From NCBI RefSeq assembly GCF_013359935.1, contig NZ_JABMCB010000170.1, forward strand, positions 1-64,000: 64,000 nucleotides of DNA. Reading direction: 5' to 3'. The notes beneath the pieces were generated by a model. That model saw only the letters and a list, made by a program, of their open reading frames with translations. It was not told the origin of the DNA and ran no database searches. The stretch comes from Paenibacillus xylanilyticus (lineage in GTDB: Bacteria > Bacillota > Bacilli > Paenibacillales > Paenibacillaceae). Made by a program: the position numbers and the translations under genes. Below, piece by piece: positions 26,532 to 35,468 of this stretch (within the stretch, counting starts at the first letter, position 1; every line of letters begins with the position of its first letter).

Positions 26532-26729
26532 AGATGCAATCCTCCAATATACGTATCCTGCATGCACCCTGATGGATGATATTTGAGTGATGCAAAATAC
26601 TGGAATAAAAATTCGATCAGATAGTTCATGTTCTGACGATATTGTATATGTTCATTCTAGCCTGTTTTGAGGTAGGATGATACCAGATAGAGCAATGAAA
26701 GCAAATTTGAGAGCAGAGGTGTATCATTC

Positions 26730-27506
26730 ATGAAAAAACTTAATATTGGTTTGCAATTGTTCACCCTCCGTGATGAAACTGCAGCAGATTTCCGTGGAAC
26801 ATTGCGCAAGGTAGCAGAGCTTGGTTATGAAGGTGTGGAATTCGCTGGTTATGGTGACATTCCTGCCGAAGAAATGAAAGCATTGCTGGATGAGCTTGGC
26901 CTCAAAGGCTTTAGCAGCCACGTTTCCTTGCACGCGATGCGTGAAGATTTGCAAAAACAAATTGACTACCTCAAAACCATTGGGGCTCAATATATGATTT
27001 GTCCTTACCTCATGCCTGAAGATCGTCCTGACAATGCGGAAGGCTGGACCAAGCTGTTCGCTGAACTGCAACAATACGGTGCAGAAGCAGCCAAGCAAGG
27101 CCTGATCTTTGGTTATCACAACCATGACTTCGAATTCCATGGCCAAGTGGGCGACAAAAACGCGTTTGATGCGATGTTCGCAGAGACTACACCTGAGGCT
27201 GTACAAGTTGAGATGGACGTATGTTGGGTACAATTTGCGGGACAAAATCCGATCGAGTATATTAATCAATATGCGGGCCGTCTGCCTCTTCTGCATCTGA
27301 AGGATTTCAGCAAAGACGAACAGGGACAGATGAAAACACTGGAACTGGGACAAGGTTCGGTTGACCTGCCGGCTGTAATTGAAGCATCGACGAGTGCAGG
27401 TGTGGAATGGCTGATCGTTGAACAGGACGTATGTCAGAATCCTCCACTTGAAAGCGTAGCCAACAGTTATAACTGGCTGAAACAGAATTACCTGAACCAG
27501 TTTTAA
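26730..27506 (+). CDS. Sugar phosphate isomerase/epimerase (xylose-isomerase-like TIM barrel)
   Basis: A 258-aa protein of the AP endonuclease 2/IolE-like TIM-barrel family. It opens with LNIGLQLFTLRDE and contains FGYHNHDFEF, VEMDVCWVQFAG and PLLHLKDFS, whose His, Glu and Asp residues bind the divalent metal. It interconverts or dehydrates sugars or inositols. It is followed after 66 bases by a Gfo/Idh/MocA dehydrogenase, a common pairing in polyol or sugar-acid catabolism. The ATG follows agaggtg. Confidence 0.88.
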   Translation: MKKLNIGLQLFTLRDETAADFRGTLRKVAELGYEGVEFAGYGDIPAEEMKALLDELGLKGFSSHVSLHAMREDLQKQIDYLKTIGAQYMICPYLMPEDRPDNAEGWTKLFAELQQYGAEAAKQGLIFGYHNHDFEFHGQVGDKNAFDAMFAETTPEAVQVEMDVCWVQFAGQNPIEYINQYAGRLPLLHLKDFSKDEQGQMKTLELGQGSVDLPAVIEASTSAGVEWLIVEQDVCQNPPLESVANSYNWLKQNYLNQF

Positions 27507-27572
27507 TTGAAGCGATTTGAATTGAATCCATGCAAAATGCTGAATTTATTTGTCAAAGGAGACCTTTAAACC

Positions 27573-28592
27573 ATGAGTAAAATTAAAGTTGCTGTCTTCG
27601 GCTGTGGAGCCATTGCTGAACGCAGACATATTCCAGAATACGCTGCTAATGAAAACGTAGAACTTGTCGCTTTTGCCGATCCGATTGTGGAGCGTGCGGA
27701 GAAAATGGCCGAAACTTACGGCGGTAAAGCTTATTCCAGCTATGAGGAACTGCTTGCAAACGAAACGGTGGATGCCGTTAGCGTGTGTACGCCTAACTAT
27801 CTGCATGCCCCGATGGCCATTGCTGCTGCGAATGCAGGCAAGCACGTGCTCGTTGAAAAGCCGATGGCTGTTACAACCGAAGAAGGCGAGCAAATGATTG
27901 AAGCCGCGAAGAAAAACGGTGTGTATCTGATGGTTGGTCACAACCAGCGTCTGATGCCTCCACACGTAAAAGCAAAAGAAATTTTGGATTCCGGTAAACT
28001 GGGTAAAGTGCTGAACTTCCGTACTTCCTTTGGTCATCCAGGTCCGGAAGCATGGAGCGTAGACGGGGCTGAGAGCTGGTTCTTCCGTAAGGAAGAAGCC
28101 ATTATGGGCGCCATGGGTGATCTGGGCGTGCACAAGTCCGACTTTATCCGTTATTTGCTGAACGATGAAGTGTCCGAAGTGGCAGGATTCATCAGCACAC
28201 TGCACAAAGAAGGTACTCAGGTCGATGACAATGCAACTTGCCTGCTGCGCATGAAGAGTGGTGCAATCGGTACACTCGTTGCCAGCTGGACTCAATACAG
28301 AGCTGGGGATAACAGTACGGTTCTATGGTGCGAAAATGGCGTCATGAAAATCGGAACAGTCGAAGGCGACGAAGTGATCGTTGAGCTGACTAACGGTACG
28401 GTTGAAACGTACAAAGTTGGCGCCATGGCTACCAACGAGAAACAAGTACCAAGTGGTGTCATTGATGCATTTGTGGAATCCATTGTGACTCAAACACCTC
28501 CAACCATTTCCGGTGAAGAAGGTCTTCGTTCCCTGCAAGTTATTCTGGCAGCGTTCGAATCCGAGAAAACAGGTCAGATCATTAAATTGTAA
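27573..28592 (+). CDS. Gfo/Idh/MocA-family oxidoreductase
   Basis: A 339-aa NAD(P)-dependent dehydrogenase. The Rossmann fingerprint AVFGCGAIAERRHIPEY is at the N-terminus, followed by the LVEKPMAV motif with the catalytic Lys. The C-terminal substrate domain has GDLGVHKSDFIRYLL, carrying the usual Asp-x-x-x-His pair. It oxidises or reduces a sugar or inositol ring carbon. It forms an operon with the isomerase upstream and ends at a strong terminator. Confidence 0.9.
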   Translation: MSKIKVAVFGCGAIAERRHIPEYAANENVELVAFADPIVERAEKMAETYGGKAYSSYEELLANETVDAVSVCTPNYLHAPMAIAAANAGKHVLVEKPMAVTTEEGEQMIEAAKKNGVYLMVGHNQRLMPPHVKAKEILDSGKLGKVLNFRTSFGHPGPEAWSVDGAESWFFRKEEAIMGAMGDLGVHKSDFIRYLLNDEVSEVAGFISTLHKEGTQVDDNATCLLRMKSGAIGTLVASWTQYRAGDNSTVLWCENGVMKIGTVEGDEVIVELTNGTVETYKVGAMATNEKQVPSGVIDAFVESIVTQTPPTISGEEGLRSLQVILAAFESEKTGQIIKL

Positions 28593-28658
28593 TGACAGGG
28601 TAAGGCTGTTCAGATAACAAGACTCTTTGAATTTGTAACTTGTGGTCAAAAAGGGGCT

Positions 28659-28697
28659 AACGATCCAGAATCCCATCTGGATCGTTGCCTCTTTTTT
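28659..28697 (+). terminator. Intrinsic terminator
   Basis: A perfect 11-bp stem AACGATCCAGA / TCTGGATCGTT and a T tract at 28692-28697. Confidence 0.88.
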
Positions 28698-28742
28698 AAT
28701 TGTTCATATTGTAGTTGCATTGAAATTTCTGGTGTGAAAAGG

Positions 28743-28785
28743 AAAAAAAAGGACCACCTTACCCTACATGTAGAAGAGGTGGTCC
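28743..28785 (-). terminator. Intrinsic terminator of the reductase operon
   Basis: The stem ggaccacct / aggtggtcc, read on the minus strand, is followed by a run of eight T. Confidence 0.82.
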
Positions 28786-28845
28786 CTGATAAAGCTGTTT
28801 TATGTGATTATTCATGTGCTGACTAGTGAACACCTACTTATAGTT

Positions 28846-29796
28846 TTACACGACTGCCGGTTTCACATCACTGCCGAGGTCCAGCCAATCCAGCTCCTCA
28901 CGAGTCAGCGTAATCCGTGAACCTTCATCACAGGATAGCAGTTCCGCCTGATTCTGGGCACCAATCAGTGCGCAGGTTGGGAACGGCTGATTTAAAACAT
29001 AGGCGAGTGCAATCTGAATTGGAGAAGTTTTCTTCAATTCGGCGAGCTGCTCGGCGCGATGCAGGCGTTCCCAGTTGCCGTCACTGTAGAAGACACGAAC
29101 CAGATCGGCGTTGTCCCGCACCTCAGGCGTGAACCGGCCAGTGAAGAAGCCACGTGCCTGGGAGGACCAGGACAACAATGGAAGTTTGGTCCGCTCATGC
29201 CAGGCAAGTGTCTCCGCATCTGCCGACACACAGCCTGCCCAGAACGGTTCGTTCGCCTTGGCGAGACTGAGGTTCGGGCTGCTGAATGTGAATCCTTTCA
29301 GACCATGGGCAGCCGCATATGTGTTTGCTTCCTCTAATCGCTGCCAGGTCCAGTTGGAGGCACCGATTGCACCGATTTTGCCAGATTCAATATGCTCATT
29401 CAGTGCTTCAAGAATTACACCAACAGGGATATTGGGATCATCCCGGTGCAGTGCGTACAATTCCACATGGTCGGTTTGAAGACGCTCCAGGCTGTCAAGC
29501 AGATCACTGCGAATGGCATCGGCATTGACACGCGGCCCGTTCATGTCGTGGTGGGCACCTTTGGTCAGGATGACAACCTGATCACGATTGCCGCGCTCTT
29601 GCATATAGCGTCCGAGAACCTCTTCACTCTGCCCGCCGCAGTAGATGTGAGCCGTATCCACAGTATTGCCGCCGATCGCCAGAAAGGCATCCATGTTTGC
29701 AGCCGCTTTTTCGTAAGCATCGTGTACAAAATAATCGGTACCTTTAATCAATCGGGAGATTTGTTTGCCTGCACCATCAATCGTAATGAATTCCAT
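28846..29796 (-). CDS. Aldo/keto reductase
   Basis: A 316-aa NADPH-dependent reductase of the AKR superfamily. The barrel shows IGGNTVDTAHIYCGGQSEEV (catalytic Asp and Tyr), VVILTKGAH (catalytic Lys) and VELYALHRDDPN (His), then the cofactor segment QIALAYVLNQPF. It would reduce or oxidise a sugar aldehyde or ketone. It follows the Gfo/Idh/MocA gene in an operon. Two in-frame ATGs (29808, 29796) are possible; the second has better spacing to ggtgg. Confidence 0.86.
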   Translation of the reverse strand: MEFITIDGAGKQISRLIKGTDYFVHDAYEKAAANMDAFLAIGGNTVDTAHIYCGGQSEEVLGRYMQERGNRDQVVILTKGAHHDMNGPRVNADAIRSDLLDSLERLQTDHVELYALHRDDPNIPVGVILEALNEHIESGKIGAIGASNWTWQRLEEANTYAAAHGLKGFTFSSPNLSLAKANEPFWAGCVSADAETLAWHERTKLPLLSWSSQARGFFTGRFTPEVRDNADLVRVFYSDGNWERLHRAEQLAELKKTSPIQIALAYVLNQPFPTCALIGAQNQAELLSCDEGSRITLTREELDWLDLGSDVKPAVV

Positions 29797-29814
29797 GTTA
29801 TCCACCATCCTCGC

Positions 29815-30819
29815 TTATAGTGTAATCCGTGTACGTTCCTCAGCAGAACGAAGACAAGCTTCGAGTACCTTCATATTAGCCACAGCATCGGAAGATGCGA
29901 AACGCAGATCTTTACCTTGGAGTACTGCCCGTGCCATATCATCTCCCTGAAGGGAATAATGATTGACCTGTGGTACCTCAATCTCCCTGCGCTCGCCTCC
30001 AGCCGTTACATAGAAGTTCGAGCTGCGGTCCGGGTTGCTGATAAACGCAGACGGTACCTCGATAATGCCATCTGATCCAAGCACCTCCAGCGTATTGCGG
30101 AAGGCTGCCCACATGCTGCTGTCAAAGGTTACGCCAACATGGTCATTGAATTCGAGCAATCCGGAAGCCATCATGTCGACATGGTCATGTTCAGGGGAGA
30201 ACATGCCAATGACCGTGACCGCAGAGGGTTCCTGGCCCAGCAGCAAACGCGCTGCACTAATGGAATAACAGCCGATATCATAGAGAGCGCCGCCGCCCCA
30301 TTCACGTTTGAATCTGACATTGCCCGATGAACCGGAATTATTAAAAGAAAATGTACTATGAATGCCGCGGATTTCACCAATTTCGCCGCTGGCGATCACG
30401 TCTCTGATCTGGTCATAACGGGGATGATGCCGATACATAAAGGCCTCAGCAAGCAGTACTCCTGCATCATCACAGGCTTGCGCCATTTCACGGGCTTCCT
30501 GCTCGGTTAACGCGAGCGGTTTCTCGCATAAAATATGTTTGCCCGCCTCTGCCGCACGAATCGTCCACTCCCGGTGGAGATGATTGGGGAGGGGGATGTA
30601 AACAGCGTCAATGGTGTCATCCGCCAGCAGTGCTTCATAGCTTCCATAAGCCTGGGCAATTCCAAGCTGATCGGCGGTCTGTTTCGCTTTTTCCTCGTCC
30701 CGGCTCGCGATCGCCGCCACTTCATTCAACTCCGATTGTTGCAAACCAGGAATGACAGAACCTTTGGCAATGCTAGCGCTACCAAGAATGCCCCAGCGCA
30801 ATTTTCGATCTGAATTCAT
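29815..30819 (-). CDS. Gfo/Idh/MocA-family oxidoreductase
   Basis: A 334-aa dehydrogenase with Rossmann motif GILGSASIAKGSVIPGL, HILCEKPLALTEQEA (catalytic Lys) and a C-terminal domain with GGGALYDIGCYSISAARLLL. It is only moderately similar to the paralogue at 27573 and closer to the xylose dehydrogenase-like branch. It is first of a two-gene operon with the aldo/keto reductase. A clear aggagg lies at the right distance. It is divergent from an AraC gene. Confidence 0.9.
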   Translation of the reverse strand: MNSDRKLRWGILGSASIAKGSVIPGLQQSELNEVAAIASRDEEKAKQTADQLGIAQAYGSYEALLADDTIDAVYIPLPNHLHREWTIRAAEAGKHILCEKPLALTEQEAREMAQACDDAGVLLAEAFMYRHHPRYDQIRDVIASGEIGEIRGIHSTFSFNNSGSSGNVRFKREWGGGALYDIGCYSISAARLLLGQEPSAVTVIGMFSPEHDHVDMMASGLLEFNDHVGVTFDSSMWAAFRNTLEVLGSDGIIEVPSAFISNPDRSSNFYVTAGGERREIEVPQVNHYSLQGDDMARAVLQGKDLRFASSDAVANMKVLEACLRSAEERTRITL

Positions 30820-30937
30820 GAGTTGTTTCCTCCTGTGGATGAATGTATATTGTGATTATAAGGAATAGATCAATGAATGAAAATGATAATATATTGAGAT
30901 CTCTTAACACAATATTGCTGGTCAAGGAGAATTATTC

Positions 30938-31774
30938 ATGAATAGACAGACCGTATTGCTTACCCTTCAGGATATTCCATATTTTTGTTATCCCGAGTCG
31001 GTCGGGCATTATATGAATCATCCGCAGCACTCCGTATTGCGGGAGGCTGGTGCACTTAACAATTTTAATATTCACTATGTAGCTTCTGGTAAGGGATATG
31101 TGGAAGTGGACGGGATTATACACGAGCTTCGTGCAGGTCAGGCGGTACTTTATTTCCCCCAGCAGCGGCAGCACTATTACAGCAGTGAGGATGATCCGTG
31201 GGATGTGCGCTGGGTTCATTTTTACGGCGAGCGTCTTCATGACTATATGATTGAACGGGGGCTGCATCGCAATCTCCTGTGGACGCTTCGGCAGCAGGCC
31301 CCTTGGGAAGAAGCACATCTGGCCTTGCTCGACGAAGCCGAGCAGAACCGGATGCTGCGCCCGGCCCAGTTATCCACTCTGACGTATGCGGTCCTGGCTG
31401 AGTTCGTACAGCATGCGGTGCCACTGAAAAATACACGTACCAGTCAAGCGGAGAATCGGATCCTGGGATTGCTTCCGCAGATGCAGCAGGAGGCATGTCA
31501 GCCGTTTCTGCTGCAGGACTGGGCTGATCTGGCGGGGGTTAGCTCGTACTACTTCTGCAAATTGTTCAAGAGTGCAGTCGAGATGACGCCGATGGAATTC
31601 GTAACCCGTTCCCGGCTGCAGATGGCGAAGCAGTGGCTGCTCGAGCGTCCAACGGCCAACATTGGGCAGATTGCGGAGGAGGCGGGATACCCTAATGCCA
31701 GTTATTTTAACCGACAGTTCATGGCACATGAAGGTATGACACCCACAGAGTACCGAGGACTCTACCACAATTAG
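30938..31774 (+). CDS. AraC-family transcriptional regulator
   Basis: A 278-aa protein. The N-terminal arabinose-binding-like cupin has NFNIHYVASGKGYVEVDG and LRAGQAVLYFPQQRQHYYS. Two C-terminal helix-turn-helix motifs follow (LQDWADLAGVSSYYFCKLF, and ANIGQIAEEAGYPNASYFNR with E-G-M-T-P-T-E-Y). The caaggag site sits 8 bases before the ATG. It is divergent from the dehydrogenase/aldo-keto reductase operon, its likely target. Confidence 0.88.
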   Translation: MNRQTVLLTLQDIPYFCYPESVGHYMNHPQHSVLREAGALNNFNIHYVASGKGYVEVDGIIHELRAGQAVLYFPQQRQHYYSSEDDPWDVRWVHFYGERLHDYMIERGLHRNLLWTLRQQAPWEEAHLALLDEAEQNRMLRPAQLSTLTYAVLAEFVQHAVPLKNTRTSQAENRILGLLPQMQQEACQPFLLQDWADLAGVSSYYFCKLFKSAVEMTPMEFVTRSRLQMAKQWLLERPTANIGQIAEEAGYPNASYFNRQFMAHEGMTPTEYRGLYHN

Positions 31775-31819
31775 AATGGGTGGGTCTGTTGTGACCGCGA
31801 GATCGATTCATCCCGGGGT

Positions 31820-31863
31820 TTGACAGCGAGCCCGATCAAGTCTATTATGGATAAATTAAATCC
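31820..31863 (+). promoter_or_regulatory. Sigma-A promoter with overlapping Rrf2 operator candidate
   Basis: TTGACA (31820-31825), a 17-bp spacer and TATTAT (31843-31848). It is followed at once by the dyad GGATaaattaaATCC (31849-31863), which would cover the transcription start. Confidence 0.65.
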
Positions 31864-31883
31864 GTATACAATGAGGTGACCTC

Positions 31884-32291
31884 ATGAAATATTCAAAAGC
31901 AACGAACTATGCCTTGCATACCATGCTCCACCTTGTCATTACTGAACCGGAGCAGCTGGTTAGTGTACATCAACTGGCTGATTTGCAGAAAGTATCTCCA
32001 ACCTATCTGTCCAAAATATTGACCAAGCTGGTCAAGGCCGGCATGATCGAATCGACTTCCGGAGCCAATGGTGGCTATCGTCTGAGTCGCAAAAATCCGG
32101 ATCCTTCGTTTCTGGAGATCATTCATGCCATTGAAGGACAGGCTTCCCTGTTTGAATGCTCACAGAACCATAATGAAGGCTGTTTGATTCAGCAGGTCAT
32201 GGTTCATGCCGAAGAACAGATGGAGCACTATCTGAACAATAAGAAAATGTCCGAGCTGGCTGCCCAGATGAAAGAAGCACGTAAGGTGTAG
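31884..32291 (+). CDS. Rrf2-family transcriptional regulator
   Basis: A 135-aa winged-helix regulator. The HTH region has KATNYALHTMLHLVI, VSVHQLADLQKVSPTYLSKI and the wing SGANGGYRLSR. The usual three iron-sulfur cysteines of IscR are not complete; only Cys residues in FECSQNHNEGC are present, so it may sense redox through a disulfide or bind no cluster. A consensus promoter with a dyad lies just upstream, which suggests autoregulation. A SnoaL-like gene follows after a terminator. Confidence 0.88.
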   Translation: MKYSKATNYALHTMLHLVITEPEQLVSVHQLADLQKVSPTYLSKILTKLVKAGMIESTSGANGGYRLSRKNPDPSFLEIIHAIEGQASLFECSQNHNEGCLIQQVMVHAEEQMEHYLNNKKMSELAAQMKEARKV

Positions 32292-32327
32292 CCTGCAGAG
32301 TTAACGAATAACTGAATCTTTGGTTGT

Positions 32328-32371
32328 AAAAAAGTCTGAGAGTGGGCATGAAGGTACTCCGGACTTTTTTC
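32328..32371 (+). terminator. Intrinsic terminator
   Basis: The stem aaaaaagtctg...agt / act...ccggactttttt follows the Rrf2 gene. Confidence 0.75.
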
Positions 32372-32486
32372 GTTGGCATAATTTATGAGTGAATGGGACT
32401 ATGAAGTTGAGGATGTACGGGAAATAGGGTGATAGCCGTATTTCAAGGCAGGGTTAAGGGTTAATATGCAGGCGTATAATAAGCCG

Positions 32487-32516
32487 TTGTGCCTAATCCA
32501 AACGTAATGGTACAAT
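32487..32516 (+). promoter_or_regulatory. Candidate sigma-A promoter
   Basis: TTGTGC, an 18-bp spacer and TACAAT, 56 bases upstream of the SnoaL-like start. Confidence 0.5.
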
Positions 32517-32571
32517 AAGGAAGATTAATAGTACATATTTTAAACGAATTACATCTCTGGAGGGACAACAC

Positions 32572-33021
32572 ATGAGCCAATCAACCATCACAGGACTGGA
32601 ACAATTGCTTGCGCTGGAAAACATCCGCAACACCAAAGCACGCTACTGCCGTTTTATTGATACGAAGCAATGGGACGCACTGGGTGATGTGTTTGCTCCG
32701 GATGCAGTAGCTGATTTCAGTACAGAAGGTAACCCCATCCCGGTATTAACGGGCCGCGACACTATCGTGCAGGTATTCCGTGATCTGGTAGATGTTGCTG
32801 TCACTGTACATCACGTGCACAGCGCCGAGGTTGAATTTGTATCCGAGAACGAAGCCAAGGTCATCTCTCCAATGGAGGATTGGGTAACGTTCCCTGAAGG
32901 CAATGAAAACAAATCCTTCCATGGATTTGGGCATTATCATGAGACGTTTGTCCAAATTGACGGTCAATGGTACATCAAGCATACAAGCCTGAAGCGTCTT
33001 CGTCTGGATCTGTTTGAATAG
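32572..33021 (+). CDS. SnoaL-like (NTF2-fold) protein
   Basis: A 149-aa protein of the NTF2-like superfamily, SnoaL_4 type. It begins LEQLLALENIRNTKARYCRF with the family's N-terminal helix, contains VFAPDAVADF, TVHHVHSAEVEF and GFGHYHETFVQIDGQWYIKH, and has conserved Tyr, Asp and His residues in the conical cavity. Such proteins are small hydrolases, isomerases or binding proteins; no specific activity can be assigned. It is a monocistronic gene with its own promoter and a strong terminator. Confidence 0.85.
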   Translation: MSQSTITGLEQLLALENIRNTKARYCRFIDTKQWDALGDVFAPDAVADFSTEGNPIPVLTGRDTIVQVFRDLVDVAVTVHHVHSAEVEFVSENEAKVISPMEDWVTFPEGNENKSFHGFGHYHETFVQIDGQWYIKHTSLKRLRLDLFE

Positions 33022-33057
33022 TCATAATAGATTTATAAAAGTAAAATCAGAATAGTA

Positions 33058-33096
33058 AAAGCCCCAAGAACATGATGGATATGTCCTTGGGGCTTT
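33058..33096. terminator. Bidirectional terminator
   Basis: The stem aaagccccaag(g)aca / tgtccttggggcttt between convergent genes. Confidence 0.87.
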
Positions 33097-33124
33097 CTTG
33101 TATTAGGCAACCTGCCTGCAGCTC

Positions 33125-34516
33125 TTACGAGCTTAGATTAGACGAAGCAGAAGAGTCTTTTTTGCGGGACTGCATGCTCAGATATACCCAGGAGAACATA
33201 ACGGAGGCCAGAGCAACCACGGTCATGCCCCAGAAAATATTCGTGTAGGCTGACGATAATGGCAATTGCTGCATCGCAGTCAGAGCCACGCCCGTTACGG
33301 CAACACTGAAGGCACCGCTGAAGAACTGGCTGAGCTGGAACAGACCCATGCCTGCGCCCACCTGATCCATGGTCAGGTTATTCGACAATTCGTTGGAAAC
33401 GCTGGTTGTGAGAGCAGAGAAACCTACGCTCAGCAGGATATAGACAACCATAATGGCGTAAATGCTGTTGTCTGCAAACAGAGCGAACAATCCGGCGGCT
33501 GCCAGCAGCAGCCATGGTGCGAATCTGAGCAGCAATGTATTGCCATGGCGGTCGATCATTCGGCCAATCCGGTTGGATAGCAGCATGGATACCACTGCAC
33601 CAGGGAAGATGACCAGTCCGGATTGGGCTGGAGTCAAGGCATACAGGTGAGCCAGAATCTGCGGCAGCAGGAACAGGGTTGAGAAGTTGTTGATGTAGGA
33701 TACGATCCCGAGCGAGCTGAGCATCATATATTTTTTATTTTTGAAAAGGGCAGGCTGAACAAATGGATCAGCTGCACGGCGAATCCGGAGCCAGAACAAA
33801 AGAAGCGCTACGACACCAACGACAAGGGTAAGCCATTCGCGTGAGGTGAGGAATAGAAGAACGCCCGTTGTTCCGATCGCCAGAAGCAGTGCACCCAGCA
33901 AGTCGAACGAACCCTTTTGCGGCATTTCACTCGGAAGCAGCTTGAAAAATACAGGGATCAGGAATAACGTCAACCCGGTGACGATAAAGAGATCATGCCA
34001 TCCGAGGAACTGTGTAATACTACCGCCGATGACTGGACCGAGTCCAAGTCCAAGGGAACTGGCGGACATGATGACGGCCATGGACTTACCCCGGCGGTCA
34101 CTCGGAACATAACGGGTGATGAGTACGATCGCGAGTCCCGGTACAGATGCGGCACCCGCTGCCTGAATCAGGCGCGCACAGAGCAGGATAATAAAATGAT
34201 TACTGAAGAATCCCAGAACGGATGCAGCCCCCAGCAAGGTAAGACCGGTTGTAAACAGGGACCGAATCGGGACAAAGTCCGATAGGCGTGAGAATGTGAT
34301 CGACGATATGGCAAAAACGATGGAATACCCTGTTACAATCCAGGAAGAAGCAACGGATGAGAGCTGGAATTCGGCTGCGATCTTGGGCAGGGCGAGATTG
34401 AACATCATCGTATTCATGACGACGAGGACTACCGTGAAGCCAAGCAAACTTACAATTAAACCTTCCTGTAGCCCGGTCGTCCGTTCCCCGGATGATGCGG
34501 TTGCCGTGTTGTTCAT
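33125..34516 (-). CDS. MFS drug-efflux transporter (DHA2/Tet(L)-like)
   Basis: A 463-aa transporter with about 14 membrane segments. Helix 1 is followed by NTMMFNLALPKIAAEFQLS and SWIVTGYSI, typical of the DHA2 family. Motif A is degenerate (SRLSDFVPIRSLF), and motif C is present as LGLGLGPVIGG. It exports drugs or metabolites by proton antiport. It is divergent from an ArsR regulator whose dyad overlaps the shared promoter, so induction by a substrate is likely. Confidence 0.87.
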   Translation of the reverse strand: MNNTATASSGERTTGLQEGLIVSLLGFTVVLVVMNTMMFNLALPKIAAEFQLSSVASSWIVTGYSIVFAISSITFSRLSDFVPIRSLFTTGLTLLGAASVLGFFSNHFIILLCARLIQAAGAASVPGLAIVLITRYVPSDRRGKSMAVIMSASSLGLGLGPVIGGSITQFLGWHDLFIVTGLTLFLIPVFFKLLPSEMPQKGSFDLLGALLLAIGTTGVLLFLTSREWLTLVVGVVALLLFWLRIRRAADPFVQPALFKNKKYMMLSSLGIVSYINNFSTLFLLPQILAHLYALTPAQSGLVIFPGAVVSMLLSNRIGRMIDRHGNTLLLRFAPWLLLAAAGLFALFADNSIYAIMVVYILLSVGFSALTTSVSNELSNNLTMDQVGAGMGLFQLSQFFSGAFSVAVTGVALTAMQQLPLSSAYTNIFWGMTVVALASVMFSWVYLSMQSRKKDSSASSNLSS

Positions 34517-34643
34517 GAAAACCTCCTTGAGAGAATAAGTAATTTCGCAACATTTCAGAAACGGTATGTAACATTTGCAAAAGGTGGTATACAGTGAGCC
34601 CCATGCCAGACAGCAGGGGGTACATTGACGAAATCATTGGAAA

Positions 34644-34677
34644 GTTCGATTGATATCGAACATTAGAAATATATCAT
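34644..34677 (+). promoter_or_regulatory. ArsR operator overlapping a promoter
   Basis: Perfect dyad GTTCGAT-tgat-ATCGAAC (34644-34661). It overlaps a possible -35 TTGATA (34650-34655), with TATCAT (34672-34677) 16 bases further. It lies between the MFS and ArsR genes. Confidence 0.6.
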
Positions 34678-34726
34678 GGAACTGTGTTAAAATACAATGG
34701 ATAGTCTGAAAAAAGGAGACTACAGC

Positions 34727-35050
34727 ATGAAAATTTTGCATCATCCTCAAGTGGAGGATATCGAACTTTCTTCTGTGTTGTACGCTTTGAGCGATCCAAC
34801 CCGTCTTGGCATTGTTGCGGAAGCAGCCAGGAGTGGAGAGCAGCCCTGCAGTCATTTTAATGCACCTGTTGTGAAATCCACGATGTCACACCATATTCGC
34901 ACACTGCGGGAAGCCGGAGTCATCCGGGTGCGTGTGCAGGGTACCCAGCACTTCCTTACACTGAGATCGGAAGATCTGGAAACACGATTCCCGGGCCTCC
35001 TGCAGCCTTTATTGCAGGCCGCTGCTCAGGCGTCCACCCATCATTCCTAA
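34727..35050 (+). CDS. ArsR-family transcriptional regulator
   Basis: A 107-aa winged-helix repressor. LSSVLYALSDPTRLGIVAEA and STMSHHIRTLREAGVIRVRV are the ArsR core. A single cysteine (EQPCSHF) stands where metal sensors have CxC motifs, so metal sensing is doubtful. The ATG at 34727 follows aaaggag at 8 bases. The start and the dyad position imply autorepression and control of the MFS exporter. Confidence 0.88.
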   Translation: MKILHHPQVEDIELSSVLYALSDPTRLGIVAEAARSGEQPCSHFNAPVVKSTMSHHIRTLREAGVIRVRVQGTQHFLTLRSEDLETRFPGLLQPLLQAAAQASTHHS

Positions 35051-35190
35051 GATTTGTCCTTTCTTCAGGCTGAAGAGGGGACATTTTTTATTTTAAAAGA
35101 TAATCATACTGCTGCGACATTCTATGTCGTACCATGTTCTCTATAATAACGGTGAACACACAAACCATATCGAAAAGAGGTTCACACACA

Positions 35191-35379
35191 TTGGCAAAAA
35201 CCAAAAGAGGACGCGTCCTGTGGAGTCTTCCTTCCAGAGGGCGGGGAACATGCCCGGTATGTAGCAGTACCCGGATTAAACTGTTGTACTCGCAAACGAA
35301 AACGGATGGCACAAGTCTGAAAGTTTGCAAGAAATGTTCCAAAGCTGTGCAATCCAGGGTGGATAAGGTGATCGTATAA
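35191..35379 (+). CDS. Small zinc-ribbon protein
   Basis: A 62-aa basic protein. It has two CxxC knuckles (Cys21/Cys24 in TCPVCSST, Cys46/Cys49 in VCKKCSK) forming a zinc ribbon, and an arginine/lysine-rich N-terminus (AKTKRGRVLWSLPSRGRG). It looks like a small ribosome- or RNA-associated protein, but I do not recognise the family. The start is TTG at 35191, set by aagagg 10 bases upstream. A strong tetraloop terminator follows. Confidence 0.7.
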   Translation: MAKTKRGRVLWSLPSRGRGTCPVCSSTRIKLLYSQTKTDGTSLKVCKKCSKAVQSRVDKVIV

Positions 35380-35416
35380 CATGCAGGCCTGTTCTTCGGA
35401 ACGGGCCATGTCTTTT
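35380..35416 (+). terminator. Tetraloop terminator
   Basis: The stem GGCCTGTTC / GAACGGGCC closes a TTCG loop, is extended by acatg/catgt, and is followed by tctttt. Confidence 0.8.
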
Positions 35417-35468
35417 GATATAATGGATTTAAGATTTGCTCATTATAGAATTAAAGGGGGCGCAGAAG

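Noticed and set aside
34757..34775. Second TATCGAAC within the ArsR coding start
   Set aside because: Only one half of the dyad is present, so it is probably chance.
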